This document shows, one piece after another, positions 24,088 to 33,271 of a stretch of 49,559 nucleotides of DNA. Location of the stretch: positions 1 through 49,559 of the forward strand of contig JBLHWU010000006.1 of assembly GCA_047629355.1 (NCBI GenBank), written 5' to 3'. The notes under the pieces are model-generated. The model had not been told where the DNA came from. It worked only from the letters and a program-made list of their open reading frames with translations, and made no database searches. Within the stretch, counting starts at the first letter, position 1; every line of letters begins with the position of its first letter. The stretch is from CAYUNA01 sp047629355 (GTDB lineage: Bacteria > Bacteroidota > Bacteroidia > Chitinophagales > Saprospiraceae). The translations under genes and the position numbers were made by a program.

Positions 24088-24654
24088 ATGAAAGCTATTT
24101 TTTCAATCATCACCTTTTCTATGCTAATTTTTGCTTGCAACTCTCCTGAAAAACAGGAAACGGCAGCACAGGCTACCCAATCAGAAGCACCCACCGTTTC
24201 TGAAAGTGTAGTTGACGATGCACCACCGAATTTTCCAATTTATACCAGTTACGACCAAATCTCACACATTTTTAAATATGAAAATGACACCACCTATGTC
24301 ATTAATTTTTGGGCAACTTGGTGTAAGCCGTGTGTGGAGGAACTCCCTTATTTTGAGAAACTGAACGCACAATATAAAAATCAAAAAGTAAAGGTAATAT
24401 TGGTAAGTCTGGATTTTGCAAAGCAGCTTCAAATGAAATTAGTCCCATTTGTAAAGGAACAGAATTTGCAATCGGACGTTATTGCTTTGGTGGATGGCGA
24501 TTATAATTCATGGATTGATAAAGTAAATCCAGATTGGGACGGCGCGATTCCAGTGACCATGATTTACAATAAAAAAGACCGGCAGTTCGTTAGTGAACAG
24601 TTTGAAAGTTATGCTGATTTGGAGTCCATTTTAAAAGAGGTTTTACTTCAATAA
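24088..24654 (+). CDS. TlpA-like thioredoxin-fold lipoprotein
   Basis: 188 residues. Lipoprotein signal with acylated Cys17 in MLIFAC; a Thr/Ala/Glu-rich linker to residue 45; then a TlpA/ResA-type thioredoxin domain with active site Cys79 and Cys82 in WATWCKPCVEELP. The cis-Pro loop reads GAIPVTMIY. Such proteins reduce disulfides in envelope proteins or in cytochrome c maturation. The next gene on the strand is another thioredoxin-fold protein, which suggests a shared thiol-redox function, though an 87-bp gap separates them from stop to the first in-frame codon. Confidence 0.9.
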   Translation: MKAIFSIITFSMLIFACNSPEKQETAAQATQSEAPTVSESVVDDAPPNFPIYTSYDQISHIFKYENDTTYVINFWATWCKPCVEELPYFEKLNAQYKNQKVKVILVSLDFAKQLQMKLVPFVKEQNLQSDVIALVDGDYNSWIDKVNPDWDGAIPVTMIYNKKDRQFVSEQFESYADLESILKEVLLQ

Positions 24655-24789
24655 AAGTTAAGTACGAAAAATTAACCGCGAAGAGTTAAAAAATAAACAA
24701 TCCGCTAATTTTTTACATTCTATTAATAAATATGAAGTTGAATGACTTCACAATTTGAAAACAAAAGAAGTTTCAATAAAAATAAAAAT

Positions 24790-25428
24790 ATGAAAAAATT
24801 TTCTGGAATTTTCCTACTTGTTGCTTTATTGGCAGGCTTTTCTTACGCATTTATTTCAGCGGGCGAACCGACTGAACCAACTATGGCGAAAGAAGGTGTA
24901 GAAGTTGGTGACCAAGCACCCAATTTTTCATTAAAAAATGTGGATAGCAAAATGGTCGCTTTATCTGATTACAAAAAAGGTAAAGGTGCAATTATTGTTT
25001 TCACTTGTAATACTTGCCCGTATGCAGTGATGTACGAAGACCGATTGAATGCTTTGCAAGCTAAATATGCGGCGAAAGGCTGGCCAGTAGTTGCCATCAA
25101 TCCTAATTCTCCCAAGGCTCGACCAGATGATAGCTTTGAAAAAATGCAGGAGCGCGCAAAAGAGAAAAAATTTGACTTTGCATATTTATTCGATAATGGG
25201 CAAAAAGTATATCCGCAATTTGGAGCAACTCGAACGCCACACGTTTTCTTAGTAGATAATACTTTAAAAGTAAGGTATATCGGTGCAATTGACAATAATG
25301 CTCAAGATGCGAACGCGGTTACCGAAACGTATTTGGAAGATGCTATTGCAGCGATTGATGCGGGTAAAAATCCTGAGCCAGCAACCACAAAGGCAATTGG
25401 TTGCTCTATAAAAACGGTTAAAAAATGA
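24790..25428 (+). CDS. Thioredoxin family / AhpC-TSA-like secreted protein
   Basis: 212 residues from ATG at 24790 (MKKFSGIFLLVALLAGFSYA, signal peptide); the frame is open to 24742 but those residues precede the signal peptide. Peroxiredoxin-like thioredoxin domain: VGDQAPNFSLKNVDSK, then redox motif CNTCP (Cys73, Cys76) in VFTCNTCPYAVMYEDR, FDNGQKVYPQFGATRTPHVFLV with the cis-Pro. This matches the RedB-like or thiol-disulfide exchange members that follow the AhpC/TSA fold but keep a CxxC. Probably periplasmic. Follows the TlpA-like gene on the same strand. Confidence 0.88.
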   Translation: MKKFSGIFLLVALLAGFSYAFISAGEPTEPTMAKEGVEVGDQAPNFSLKNVDSKMVALSDYKKGKGAIIVFTCNTCPYAVMYEDRLNALQAKYAAKGWPVVAINPNSPKARPDDSFEKMQERAKEKKFDFAYLFDNGQKVYPQFGATRTPHVFLVDNTLKVRYIGAIDNNAQDANAVTETYLEDAIAAIDAGKNPEPATTKAIGCSIKTVKK

Positions 25429-25440
25429 TGAATTTAAAAT

Positions 25441-25484
25441 ATGAATGATGAATTCAAACTTTATTACAATTCATCATTCATACT
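25441..25484. terminator. Inverted repeat between convergent genes
   Basis: ATGAATGATGAATT pairs with AATTCATCATTCAT (arms about 25440-25453 and 25471-25484). Lies between stops at 25428 (+) and 25498 (-). Similar ATTCATCATT blocks occur at 36418-36450, so it is probably also a dispersed element. Confidence 0.6.
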
Positions 25485-25497
25485 TTATCATTCGTCA

Positions 25498-25836
25498 TTA
25501 AATGAATAACAGTTGGCGCTCCACAAAATCCGTCGCATCCTTGACCGTTTCTATTCTTTCCACATCTTCGTTTGGTAGATTGATATTAAATAATTTCTCC
25601 ACTTTTACGATAAACAACATGAAATCAATGCTATCCACATTAAGATCGAGTTTGATATCGGTTGATGGAAGAATTTGAGTTGTCGGCACGTTCGCCACCC
25701 AAGAAATAAGGTAAATAATTTTATCAACAGTTCGCATACGCATAGATTTTTTTTCCAGTTTAAACAGTGTTGGTTCGGAAAATTGGTTAAATAACTTATC
25801 GGACCAATCCTCACTTTTTACGAATTTTAAACGCAT
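25498..25836 (-). CDS. Acyl carrier protein-like protein
   Basis: 112 residues; an acyl carrier fold in the C-terminal 80. The phosphopantetheine-accepting Ser69 is in LDLNVDSIDFMLFI (DSL/DSI motif), with helix IVKVEKLFNINLPNEDVERI after it. About 30 residues precede the usual ACP start, so it is longer than the 77-80 residue housekeeping AcpP and probably a specialised carrier. It is divergent from an acyltransferase gene 205 bp away, which fits lipid metabolism. Confidence 0.85.
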   Translation of the reverse strand: MRLKFVKSEDWSDKLFNQFSEPTLFKLEKKSMRMRTVDKIIYLISWVANVPTTQILPSTDIKLDLNVDSIDFMLFIVKVEKLFNINLPNEDVERIETVKDATDFVERQLLFI

Positions 25837-26026
25837 GTTTTTTAGGGTTATTGGATAAAAGTTACAAAAATGTTAAATAGATTGCCGAAAACAATTTTTT
25901 TGAAAAATAACGATTGGCGAAGGCAGCAAATAGGAAATTTTAACGTTGTAGTCCCCTCCATTAGTAAAAACGATTCAAAAAGTTGAACCATAATTTTATT
26001 GATATTTAAAATACCAACTTTTCCCG

Positions 26027-26034
26027 TATATTTG
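26027..26034 (+). promoter_or_regulatory. -7 promoter box TATATTTG of acyltransferase gene
   Basis: Matches TAnnTTTG, ends 6 bp before the ATG at 26041 and so supports that start over the upstream in-frame start at 25999. Confidence 0.45.
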
Positions 26035-26040
26035 CGCGTT

Positions 26041-26634
26041 ATGACAAAAGCATTTGCAAGATTTCTATTAAGCATTTTTGGATGGTCCGTTAATGAGACT
26101 ATTCCGCCAGAATCACAACGTTCAGTAGTGATTGCTGCACCACATACCACAAATTGGGACTTTATTCTGACGCGTGTTGCCTTCTACGTATTGGGTATTC
26201 CTGTAAAAATTGCGATAAAAAATTTCTGGACAAAATTTCCATTTGGTATTATAACTGTGCCATTTGGTGGTTTAGGTATTGATCGCAGTAAAAAAGACCC
26301 AAAGAATCCACGCCCGAGCCAAATTCAGCAGATGGCTAACTTTTTTGACCAATATGATAAAATCGGAATGGTGGTTGCACCTGAAGGCACACGAGTTTTG
26401 CGGAAACAGTGGAAAATGGGCTTTTATCACACTGCTAAACTCGCCAATGTACCGATTACTTTCGGCTATTTGGATTATAAAAATAAAATTGCTGGTGTCG
26501 GTGGAGTGATTCATTTGACAGACAATATGGAAGAAGACATGGCAAAAATCATGGATTTTTATCGTGATATTGCGCCGAAACATCCGAAAGATTTCAGTAT
26601 CGATGAGCGATATGACAGGACAATTAGCAATTAG
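26041..26634 (+). CDS. 1-acylglycerol-3-phosphate acyltransferase-like protein
   Basis: 197 residues from ATG at 26041 (MTKAFARFLLSIFGWSV). PlsC-type acyltransferase: HTTNWDF (the HxxxxD catalytic motif) after VVIAAP, GGLGIDRSKK (second motif), and VVAPEGTR (EGTR third motif), then VPITFGYLDY. Acylates lysophosphatidate or a related lipid at the membrane. The final residues TISN and the stop codon TAG are encoded by the first two units of a 7-bp tandem array that starts at 26621, so the native 3' end has been altered or the array grew from it. Divergent from an acyl carrier protein gene. Confidence 0.9.
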   Translation: MTKAFARFLLSIFGWSVNETIPPESQRSVVIAAPHTTNWDFILTRVAFYVLGIPVKIAIKNFWTKFPFGIITVPFGGLGIDRSKKDPKNPRPSQIQQMANFFDQYDKIGMVVAPEGTRVLRKQWKMGFYHTAKLANVPITFGYLDYKNKIAGVGGVIHLTDNMEEDMAKIMDFYRDIAPKHPKDFSIDERYDRTISN

Positions 26635-26744
26635 CAATTAGCAATTAGCAATTAGCAATTAGCAATTAGCAATTAGCAATTAGCAATTAGCAATTAGCAA
26701 TTAGCAATTAGCAATTAGCAATTAGCAATTAGCAATTAGCAATT
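26621..26744. repeat. Heptanucleotide tandem array (CAATTAG)n
   Basis: About 17.7 perfect copies of the 7-bp unit CAATTAG, running from inside the last codons of the acyltransferase gene into the intergenic region. All visible units are identical, so the array is young or actively homogenised. Confidence 0.95.
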
Positions 26745-26911
26745 TCAACAATTTCCGTAACAATCTAGAAAAAATGATTTTTTTTTCACCCTTCATACAC
26801 TAAAAAACACACTTCTATTCGTTTAGCTTTCCAAGCTTAATTTTCTTTAAGAAATGTTAAAATTTCGAAATAAATAGGGAATCTCTCTGTTTAACACATC
26901 ACTATAATATG

Positions 26912-27073
26912 TAAGTAGTTGACCTTGAATAATCGACACTTTTATACAGGTCTATTTTCCGTTTAAGAAACTTAAAAATCATTCAAGAAAGGAATTATTC
27001 AAGAATTTTTAAAATTCCTTAAACAAAAAATATCCTCAGTCAAAAGTGTCAATTATTCATGGTCAACTACTTA
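26912..27073. mobile_element. MITE-like element with about 32-bp terminal inverted repeats
   Basis: TAAGTAGTTGACCTTGAATA... at the left (26912-26944) is matched inverted at the right by ...TATTCATGGTCAACTACTTA (27041-27073) with two or three mismatches. The interior is again an imperfect inverted repeat (GTTTAAGAAACTT / AATTCCTTAAAC). No coding capacity. A related half-element, TTTTCCGTTTAAGAAGCTT on the - strand, occurs at about 42725-42765. Calling it mobile is inference. Confidence 0.6.
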
Positions 27074-27171
27074 GTGACTTTTCACACTATAACTTATCTA
27101 CACTTTTACAAATACCAGAACTATCTAGTAAGAATTAAATCCCTTTTCTCAATCTTTTAAAAATTTGTTTC

Positions 27172-28155
27172 ATGAGATTTTTTAAATTATTGCCTAATCT
27201 ATTGGCTTTGTGTGTATTAGTTGGAATGATTAGTTGTGACCGTGCAGATGATTCTCCAGTTTCTACGGATAGTTTTTACCGATTAAATGCTTTTGAAACG
27301 GGCGTTAATCCTAATTTTCGGCAAGTTAGCATCTTGTTTCAAGTCAAAGATTACGATGGGAACGGCGTACCTGGTTTGACCGAAGAAGATTTTATCGTTA
27401 CCGAAAATGGTGGACGAATTGACTCGGAAGCGAACCTCAAAATCGACCCGGACTCGATTCCTTTTGCATTGAAAACAGTGCTCTTGTTGGATGTATCAAG
27501 CAGTGTCACCGATTTTGTGCCGCAGATAAAAGAAGCAACCAAAGCACTCGTCAATCAAAAATTAAACAATCAGGAAATTGCGATTTATACTTTTGATTCG
27601 CAAACGCATTTGATACTTGATTTTACGACAGATAAGACAACCTTGATAAACGCAATTGATAATTTGCCAGAGACTAACTTGATTAATTCAACCAATTTAT
27701 ACAGCGGAATTATTGAAGTTTCGGACTTGTGGCAAGATAAATATACCATTGACAACATCGAAGACGGCAGCCTTATTGTCTTCACTGACGGGCGACACAA
27801 TGCGACACAAGCGGTTAGTTTATCCGATGCAAAATCAGCAATTGCAGGTAAAAAAGTATATATAGCGGCCTTGAACAGTGCAGATTTGGATGTGGCATCC
27901 TTACAACAATTGGCTTCACAAAATGACCATTATTTTTTAGCGGATAATATCGCGACGCTCGAAGGCACATTTTTGAATATTCAAACAGAGATTCAAAATT
28001 TGTCGAAAAGCATATATTATATGTTTTATCAAAGCCCGATTTCTGACCCGACGCCGTTTGATAATGAATTAACAGTGACTGTAAAAAACAATCGAAACCC
28101 AGAGGAGAACAGGCGAATTTTTGAGGTGTTTAGTAGTGTGGGATTTGGTGGGTAG
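27172..28155 (+). CDS. VWA-domain lipoprotein
   Basis: 327 residues. Lipoprotein signal with acylated Cys22 (VGMISCDRA). Residues 50-98 resemble a short beta domain of the kind seen before VWA modules (YDGNGVPGLTEEDFIVTENG). The von Willebrand A domain follows with a complete MIDAS: Asp107-x-Ser-x-Ser in LLLDVSSSVTDF, Thr in NSTNLYSGI and Asp in VFTDGRHNA. It should bind a divalent metal and a protein partner at the cell envelope. Stands alone, with a good terminator. The upstream gap 26745-27171 holds the MITE-like element and AT-rich DNA. Confidence 0.88.
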   Translation: MRFFKLLPNLLALCVLVGMISCDRADDSPVSTDSFYRLNAFETGVNPNFRQVSILFQVKDYDGNGVPGLTEEDFIVTENGGRIDSEANLKIDPDSIPFALKTVLLLDVSSSVTDFVPQIKEATKALVNQKLNNQEIAIYTFDSQTHLILDFTTDKTTLINAIDNLPETNLINSTNLYSGIIEVSDLWQDKYTIDNIEDGSLIVFTDGRHNATQAVSLSDAKSAIAGKKVYIAALNSADLDVASLQQLASQNDHYFLADNIATLEGTFLNIQTEIQNLSKSIYYMFYQSPISDPTPFDNELTVTVKNNRNPEENRRIFEVFSSVGFGG

Positions 28156-28168
28156 GATTCTTTCTTCT

Positions 28169-28208
28169 AAAAATGGCTGTATCAGATATTAACGATACAG
28201 CCATTTTT
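28169..28208 (+). terminator. Rho-independent terminator
   Basis: AAAAATGGCTGTATC pairs with GATACAGCCATTTTT (28194-28208). Similar in sequence to the terminator at 32836-32873. Confidence 0.85.
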
Positions 28209-28246
28209 CAGTTCTATAAGTAAAACGTATTCAACAACTTGAGCGA

Positions 28247-29113
28247 TTAATTATTTTGTTTATGCTGATTCGCTTTCACCTCTTTAAATTTTGGTAAAAA
28301 CTCCTGAATGATTGCATCAATTTCTTTGTTTTCTTTCTCTGATAACGTTTCAAATTTTGCAAAAAGTGCATTGACGACTTTTCGAGCTTTATCTTCACTC
28401 CCGCTTTCAAATCCTTTTTGAATCTTTCTAATAAAAGCAGGATTTATCTTTGTAAACGCCGAAAGTTCTTCCACAGATTTTTCAGGAAAATAAAGCGTCG
28501 CATTCAGTGAATAAGAAATATTTTGTTGAATTTCATTAATCTCTTTTCCAATTTCCTTTCCGATCTCTCGACCTTCCAAAAGCCACAAATCAAATGTATT
28601 CATTGCTTTACTTTTCAAGTCATGAGGCATCATCTCTATAATTTCGTTAAATTTTTCTTTTTTCTTTTTAAAAGCACCTAAGATGTACATTAAAATTACT
28701 TGATTGTACGCATTTATTTCATCTTGCGACAATACTTCACTATCAAAGATAAACAAATTTTTACAATTACGGACGACAAATTCTGCATCGCCTTTGTGTT
28801 TAAATAGCAACAAAATTTTATTCAAAATAAATCCTGACTCAATTGCCGCAATTACTTCATCTGAATAATCTGCCAAATCTATCAGCATATATTGAAAATC
28901 AGGTCTGTACTTTTTTAAAAAATCGGCGTTCAGCGACATGTAATCGGACAAAACGCCGCCTTTCCACGGTCGTTTTCCATGATAAACAACGACGGGAATT
29001 ATCTGCGTTAACTGCTTTGATTCTTGCAATTGAAAATTATAGCCGTCCAACAGATATTGCAACAATTGTAATTCTATCCTATCTGGAAAATAACTTTTAT
29101 GCTCAAAAATGAA
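28247..29113 (-). pseudogene. Rpn family recombination-promoting nuclease, 5'-truncated
   Basis: Homology to the Rpn (transposase_31, PD-(D/E)XK) family starts abruptly at FIFEHKSYFPDRIELQLLQY, with the E-x-K half of the active site and then the family block IIPVVVYHGKRPWKGG. The usual first 60-80 residues, including HDKFFK-like and the first catalytic Asp, are missing. The reading frame remains open upstream to 29272 but there it is only the other frame of the neighbouring gene. The C-terminal part is intact (GREIGKEIGKE repeats, HKQNN end). Rpn nucleases nick DNA to promote recombination; without its N-terminus this copy should be inactive. Confidence 0.8.
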
Positions 29114-29828
29114 ATTCGTGCTGCTCCGTAGTCTGTGCTTGATAAAAATAGTAATACAGCGCAATCGCCGGATGCTTATCCAATTCTTCAAACTCCGCCA
29201 AATAAGCCAAAACTGACGGCAACAAGCCCGTATCATACTCCACTTTATAGACCGCTTGATGGGCCAATGCAAAACACGATTGTTTCAACTTCTTCGCCAA
29301 AAATGCCAAATCTAAAACCTGACTCCACGTCTGCAAATTCAGCGGTGCATTCCGCGTCTGTCCTGCTTGTGCATCATAGTGGGCAGGGGCGAGACGGTAA
29401 TGATTGTCGTAATATTCAATGTCCAAAAAGGTCTGTTCCGTCACCAATTTCGTGGCTTTTTTGATAGCTATTTTTTGCGCTTTTGGCAATTCCAACCGTC
29501 GATACGCCCGCGTCAACAGCAATTGCGCAGCCACCACATCCGCTTCCCGTTCGCGCTGAATCAAAAATGCTTCCATACATTTCAACAAAAACGACATGGT
29601 ATAGCGCATCTTTTTATCCGTATATTCCTCAGTTGGAAACAGGTGCGCAAACGTCTGTTGCTTTGTCAAGGCCACACTACTTTTAGTATATTGGTCTTGA
29701 ATATAATCATATAATTGCCGCACATCTTCTCGCTGATTGTGGTACGGCGAATGCAGGAATTTGCGGCAAGCAACCTTTTCTTCTTTGGAAAAAGCGAGAA
29801 AAAGGTGAAAAAGTGGGCTGTTATTCAT
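29103..29828 (-). pseudogene. Helical-repeat hypothetical protein, probably 3'-truncated at the Rpn junction
   Basis: 241 residues, entirely helical (SKEEKVACRKFLHSPYHNQR, VAAQLLLTRAYRRLELPKAQ, LAFLAKKLKQSCFALAHQ), no signal peptide. The sequence ends in ALYYYFYQAQTTEQ followed by HEFHF and a stop; those last residues come from the Rpn sequence read in another frame, so the coding region seems cut at about 29115-29125. I recall longer proteins starting in this way in Saprospiria, without known function; that recollection is not verified. A 9-bp tandem array lies 33 bp upstream of the ATG. Confidence 0.6.
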
Positions 29829-29861
29829 TTATTGGTATTTGACAATTATTCGGAAAATATA

Positions 29862-29923
29862 TTAATTTTATTAATTTTATTAATTTTATTAATTTTATTA
29901 ATTTTATTAATTTTATTAATTTA
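29862..29923. repeat. Nine-bp tandem array (TTAATTTTA)n
   Basis: About 6.9 perfect units, 34 to 95 bp upstream of the ATG at 29828 (- strand). Its position corresponds to the promoter region of that gene. Confidence 0.95.
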
Positions 29924-30067
29924 AATAAAAATAGATTTTTGACAAAATGAATAATCTGTCTTTTACAAAAGCTGAATTTAACCGCATCTTTGCATCAGGA
30001 ACGCAAAATAAACAAATCGTAAGTTATTTTTCACGTTCCTAATCATTAACGAAAAAAATAAACCACC

Positions 30068-32832
30068 ATGAAAAAAAATATAATTCTCAAATTTTCGCTC
30101 TCCTAGTTATGCTTTCTCTTTCCTTCAATTTGCAGGCTCAAGGGTGGCTAAAATATTATAATGACAATGCCACCCAAGATCTTTCTTCGATGCTTGTCAC
30201 ACCAGATGACGGCTTTTTATTGGTTGGTAGCCAAGAAGATGATGAAAAGATTCTCCTGATTAAAACAGATGCAGAAGGCGAAGAAGAATGGACAAAATTT
30301 TACGACCTTCCTGGGGTTTATTATTCCAGAGTGTTTGAAAAATCGAATGGTCATTTTGTTATTTATGCAAAATCGACTCCTGCGACTACCCAAATCATCG
30401 AAATCAATACGGCTGATGATGTCATCCAAGACTATAATCTATCTTATTATTGCAATCAAATAATTGAAGCAACTGATGGAAATTACATCGCCATCAACGA
30501 ATCCTTCAATACCACGAATGATATTGAAGTCTTCAAATTTGACACGAATGGCAATGAAATTTGGTCGGTCATTTTGGATGAAACCAAGGATGAAAACCCT
30601 TTCGACATTATCGCAGTCTCAGATGGCGGTTTTATGATTACTGGTGAAAGACGTGAAGTAGGCACAAGTGTGGGCGAAGGAATGCTGATGAAAATTGACG
30701 AAAATGGTGTAAAAGAATTGGTTTCTTATGTGTCGAATATGAACATTGTTCGCAAAATTATTCAAACACAAGATGGCAATTTTGTTTATACCGGCTATAA
30801 TATTACCATTGATGCTGATTTGCAGTATAAAAAATTGACCCACAGGGTAACTTAATTTGGACAAAAACTTTTGGTAATGCCAATGGAGACTTATTTTTTC
30901 TTACCGAAAAAAGTAGCGGCACTTATTTTCCTATCGCGTCTATGGTCTTGAAAACAGATGCGGATGGGAATGAACTATGGTCTTCTATCGTTTATTTGAT
31001 GCCTTTCGATAATTTTTCAGATATGGACGAAACACCCGACGGAGGAGTTGCTATATTTGGCTATAATTTTTCGGATACGAATAGCCCTTTGATTTTAGTC
31101 AAATTAGATAATAACGGCGTGCTTTTTTCCAACTTTGTAGAAGGCAATTTATTCTATGATTTAAATCAAGATTGTACCTTAAATACAAATGAAAATGGAT
31201 TCAATCACTGGCTAATTCAAGCAAGTGGCAATTATGATTTTTATGCTTTCTCAGATGCAGATAGCAATTATTCAATGGAATTGGACACCGGTGATTACGA
31301 ATTGACATTTTATCCACCAAATAATTATTGGGAAGGTTGTCAAACGGAATACCCTATCAATTTCAGTGCATTTTTTGATACCATTACCCTTGATTTACCC
31401 TATTGAAGCAGTTGTTGATTGTCCCCGATTAGAAGTTGAAATTGGCAATAATGCTTTGCGTCCTTGCCCGTTGCCCAACTCGATTTCAGTCTACTATTGC
31501 AATAAAGGAACGATTGCAGCCGAAGATGCTTATGTGGAAGTGACGCTTGACGAAGTAATGATTATCGACTCCTTTTCTGTACAGCCGGCAACCATTGTGG
31601 ACAATGTTTACACCTTTGAAGTTGGAGATTTAGAACCATTCGATTGTGGTAGTTTATTGATTCATTTTCAGTTAGAATGTGATGCGGTAGAAATTGGTCA
31701 GACACTCTGTGCAGAGGCGCATATTTTTCCAGATACCCTTTATTTAGAACCAGAATGGGAGGGACCAATTATTAGCGTAGATGGCAATTGTCATCCTGAT
31801 TCTGTCACTTTTATTATCGAAAACGAAGGAGGCGATATGAATGACCCGCAGCAATATGTCATCATTGAAGACAACATTATTTTGATGCAAGAGCTTTTCC
31901 AATTAATCATGGGAGAGACCAAAGAAATTACGATTCCTGTAATGGACAATGCGACTTATTTCATGTTAGCACAGCAAGCCACAGGGATTCCTTCAGGCGA
32001 TACCTATGCGACTTTTGCTGTCGAAAATTGCAATGAATTGCCATTGACGAGTATTTTTAATCAGTTTGATTTAGATGATTCTGACCCCTATTTAGACCAA
32101 TTTTGTAGAGAAGTTACAGCGGCGTATGACCCGAATGATAAGCAAGGTTTTCCTATGGGTTTTGGACCAGACCACCGCATTGAAGACAATACAGATTTGG
32201 ACTACTTCATTCGTTTTCAAAATACGGGAAATGATACAGCATTCACAGTTGTCTTGCGCGATGACCTCTCTCCATTCTTGGATATTACAACCTTACGCCC
32301 TGGTGCGTCAAGTCATCCATATACCTTGGATATTGTGAGCGGTCGCACCTTGAAATTCACCTTTGACAACATCCTTTTGCCCGACAGCACGACCAACGAA
32401 GCCGCTTCATAAGGTTGGGTACAATTTCACATCGACCAAGTACTTGACAATCCGATTGGTACGCTAATTGAAAATCAAGTAGGCATTTATTTTGATGGCA
32501 ATGCGCCGATTTTAACCAATACAACCGAGCATTTGATTGGCGAAGATTTCTTTGACATTATAGACAATGTGACGCAAATCTTCCGACCGAATGTTGAGTT
32601 AAAAGTTTATCCAAATCCGGTAAGTGAGTATGCTATTTTTGAATTGGAAAATGTAGAAGATTCAGACTTTACTTTTAAATTATTTGATGCGGTGGGACGG
32701 TTGCAAGTAGTGGATGATTTTTCTGGAAATGCGTACCGTTTTTATCGAAAGAAGTTGAAAAGTAGCTTGTATTATTTTCAAATAGAGGAAGCAGGGAAGT
32801 TGTTGGTGACGGGAAAGTTGGTTTTGAAATAA
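30068..32832 (+). pseudogene. T9SS-secreted protein (DUF7619-type C-terminal domain), broken by three frameshifts and one stop
   Basis: Remnant of one protein of about 920 residues. Signal peptide region: ATG at 30068 followed by an A8 tract; nine A would give M-K-K-K-YNSQIFALLVMLSLSFN. N-terminal half: beta-propeller-like repeats (DDGFLLVGSQ, TQDGNFVYTGY, TPDGGVAIFGY). Frameshift 2 at about 30828-30834 (A6 where A7 restores KIDPQGNLIWTK). Frameshift 3 at about 31397 (CCC where CC restores LPIEAVVDCPRLEVE). Then TAAYDPNDKQGFPMG and LDYFIRFQNTGNDTAF mark the DUF7619 domain, interrupted by TAA at 32410-32412 in EAAS*GWVQFHID. The end (VYPNPVSEYAIFEL ... LVTGKLVLK) is a type IX secretion sorting domain. 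Two of the shifts are in homopolymer A tracts, so sequencing error must be excluded, but the nonsense codon argues for real decay. Confidence 0.88.
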
Positions 32833-32835
32833 ATG

Positions 32836-32873
32836 AAAAATGGCTGATAGTTTTAGAACTGTCAGCCATTTTT
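32836..32873 (+). terminator. Rho-independent terminator
   Basis: AAAAATGGCTGATA pairs with TGTCAGCCATTTTT. Belongs to the broken T9SS gene. Confidence 0.8.
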
Positions 32874-33086
32874 AAATTAGGTCTTCGGGAAAGTGTTCTT
32901 CCATAATTTTAAGCACCTTCCTTAAATTAAACAACACTTGACCGTTCAATTTTAATGCCTGAATGGTTACTCGTCCAATTGGAGTAAGCCCCAGAATAAT
33001 TAAATAATTTTCACTCCAACAAAAATGTTCTCGGATTAAAAAGTCGTGCTAGTTTATCTGTAAGTACCTGAAACATCTAAAAAGTA

Positions 33087-33271
33087 GTAACTACTCAGGT
33101 GGTTTTTAGTCTATTTTTAATTAAAAATAGTTAAAATAATGTCTTTTAAGTTACGGAAATGTTAAAAAAATGATTTTTTGTCAAAAAATTTGAGAAATTC
33201 AGACAGATATAATTTTTAAACAAAAATATAAATAACTGATAATCAATAAATTAAAGTACCTGAGTAGTTAC
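33087..33271. mobile_element. Small element with 14-bp perfect terminal inverted repeats
   Basis: GTAACTACTCAGGT (33087-33100) and ACCTGAGTAGTTAC (33258-33271) bound 157 bp of AT-rich sequence without coding capacity. Its right end contains the stop codon of the HNH gene. The stretch 32874-33086 before it holds nothing recognised. Confidence 0.6.

Noticed and set aside
28156..29272. Reading the Rpn gene as intact with a 53-residue N-terminal extension from 29272
   Set aside because: The extension (MHWPIKRSIKWSMIRACCRQ...) is the other frame of the upstream helical protein and resembles nothing in the Rpn family.
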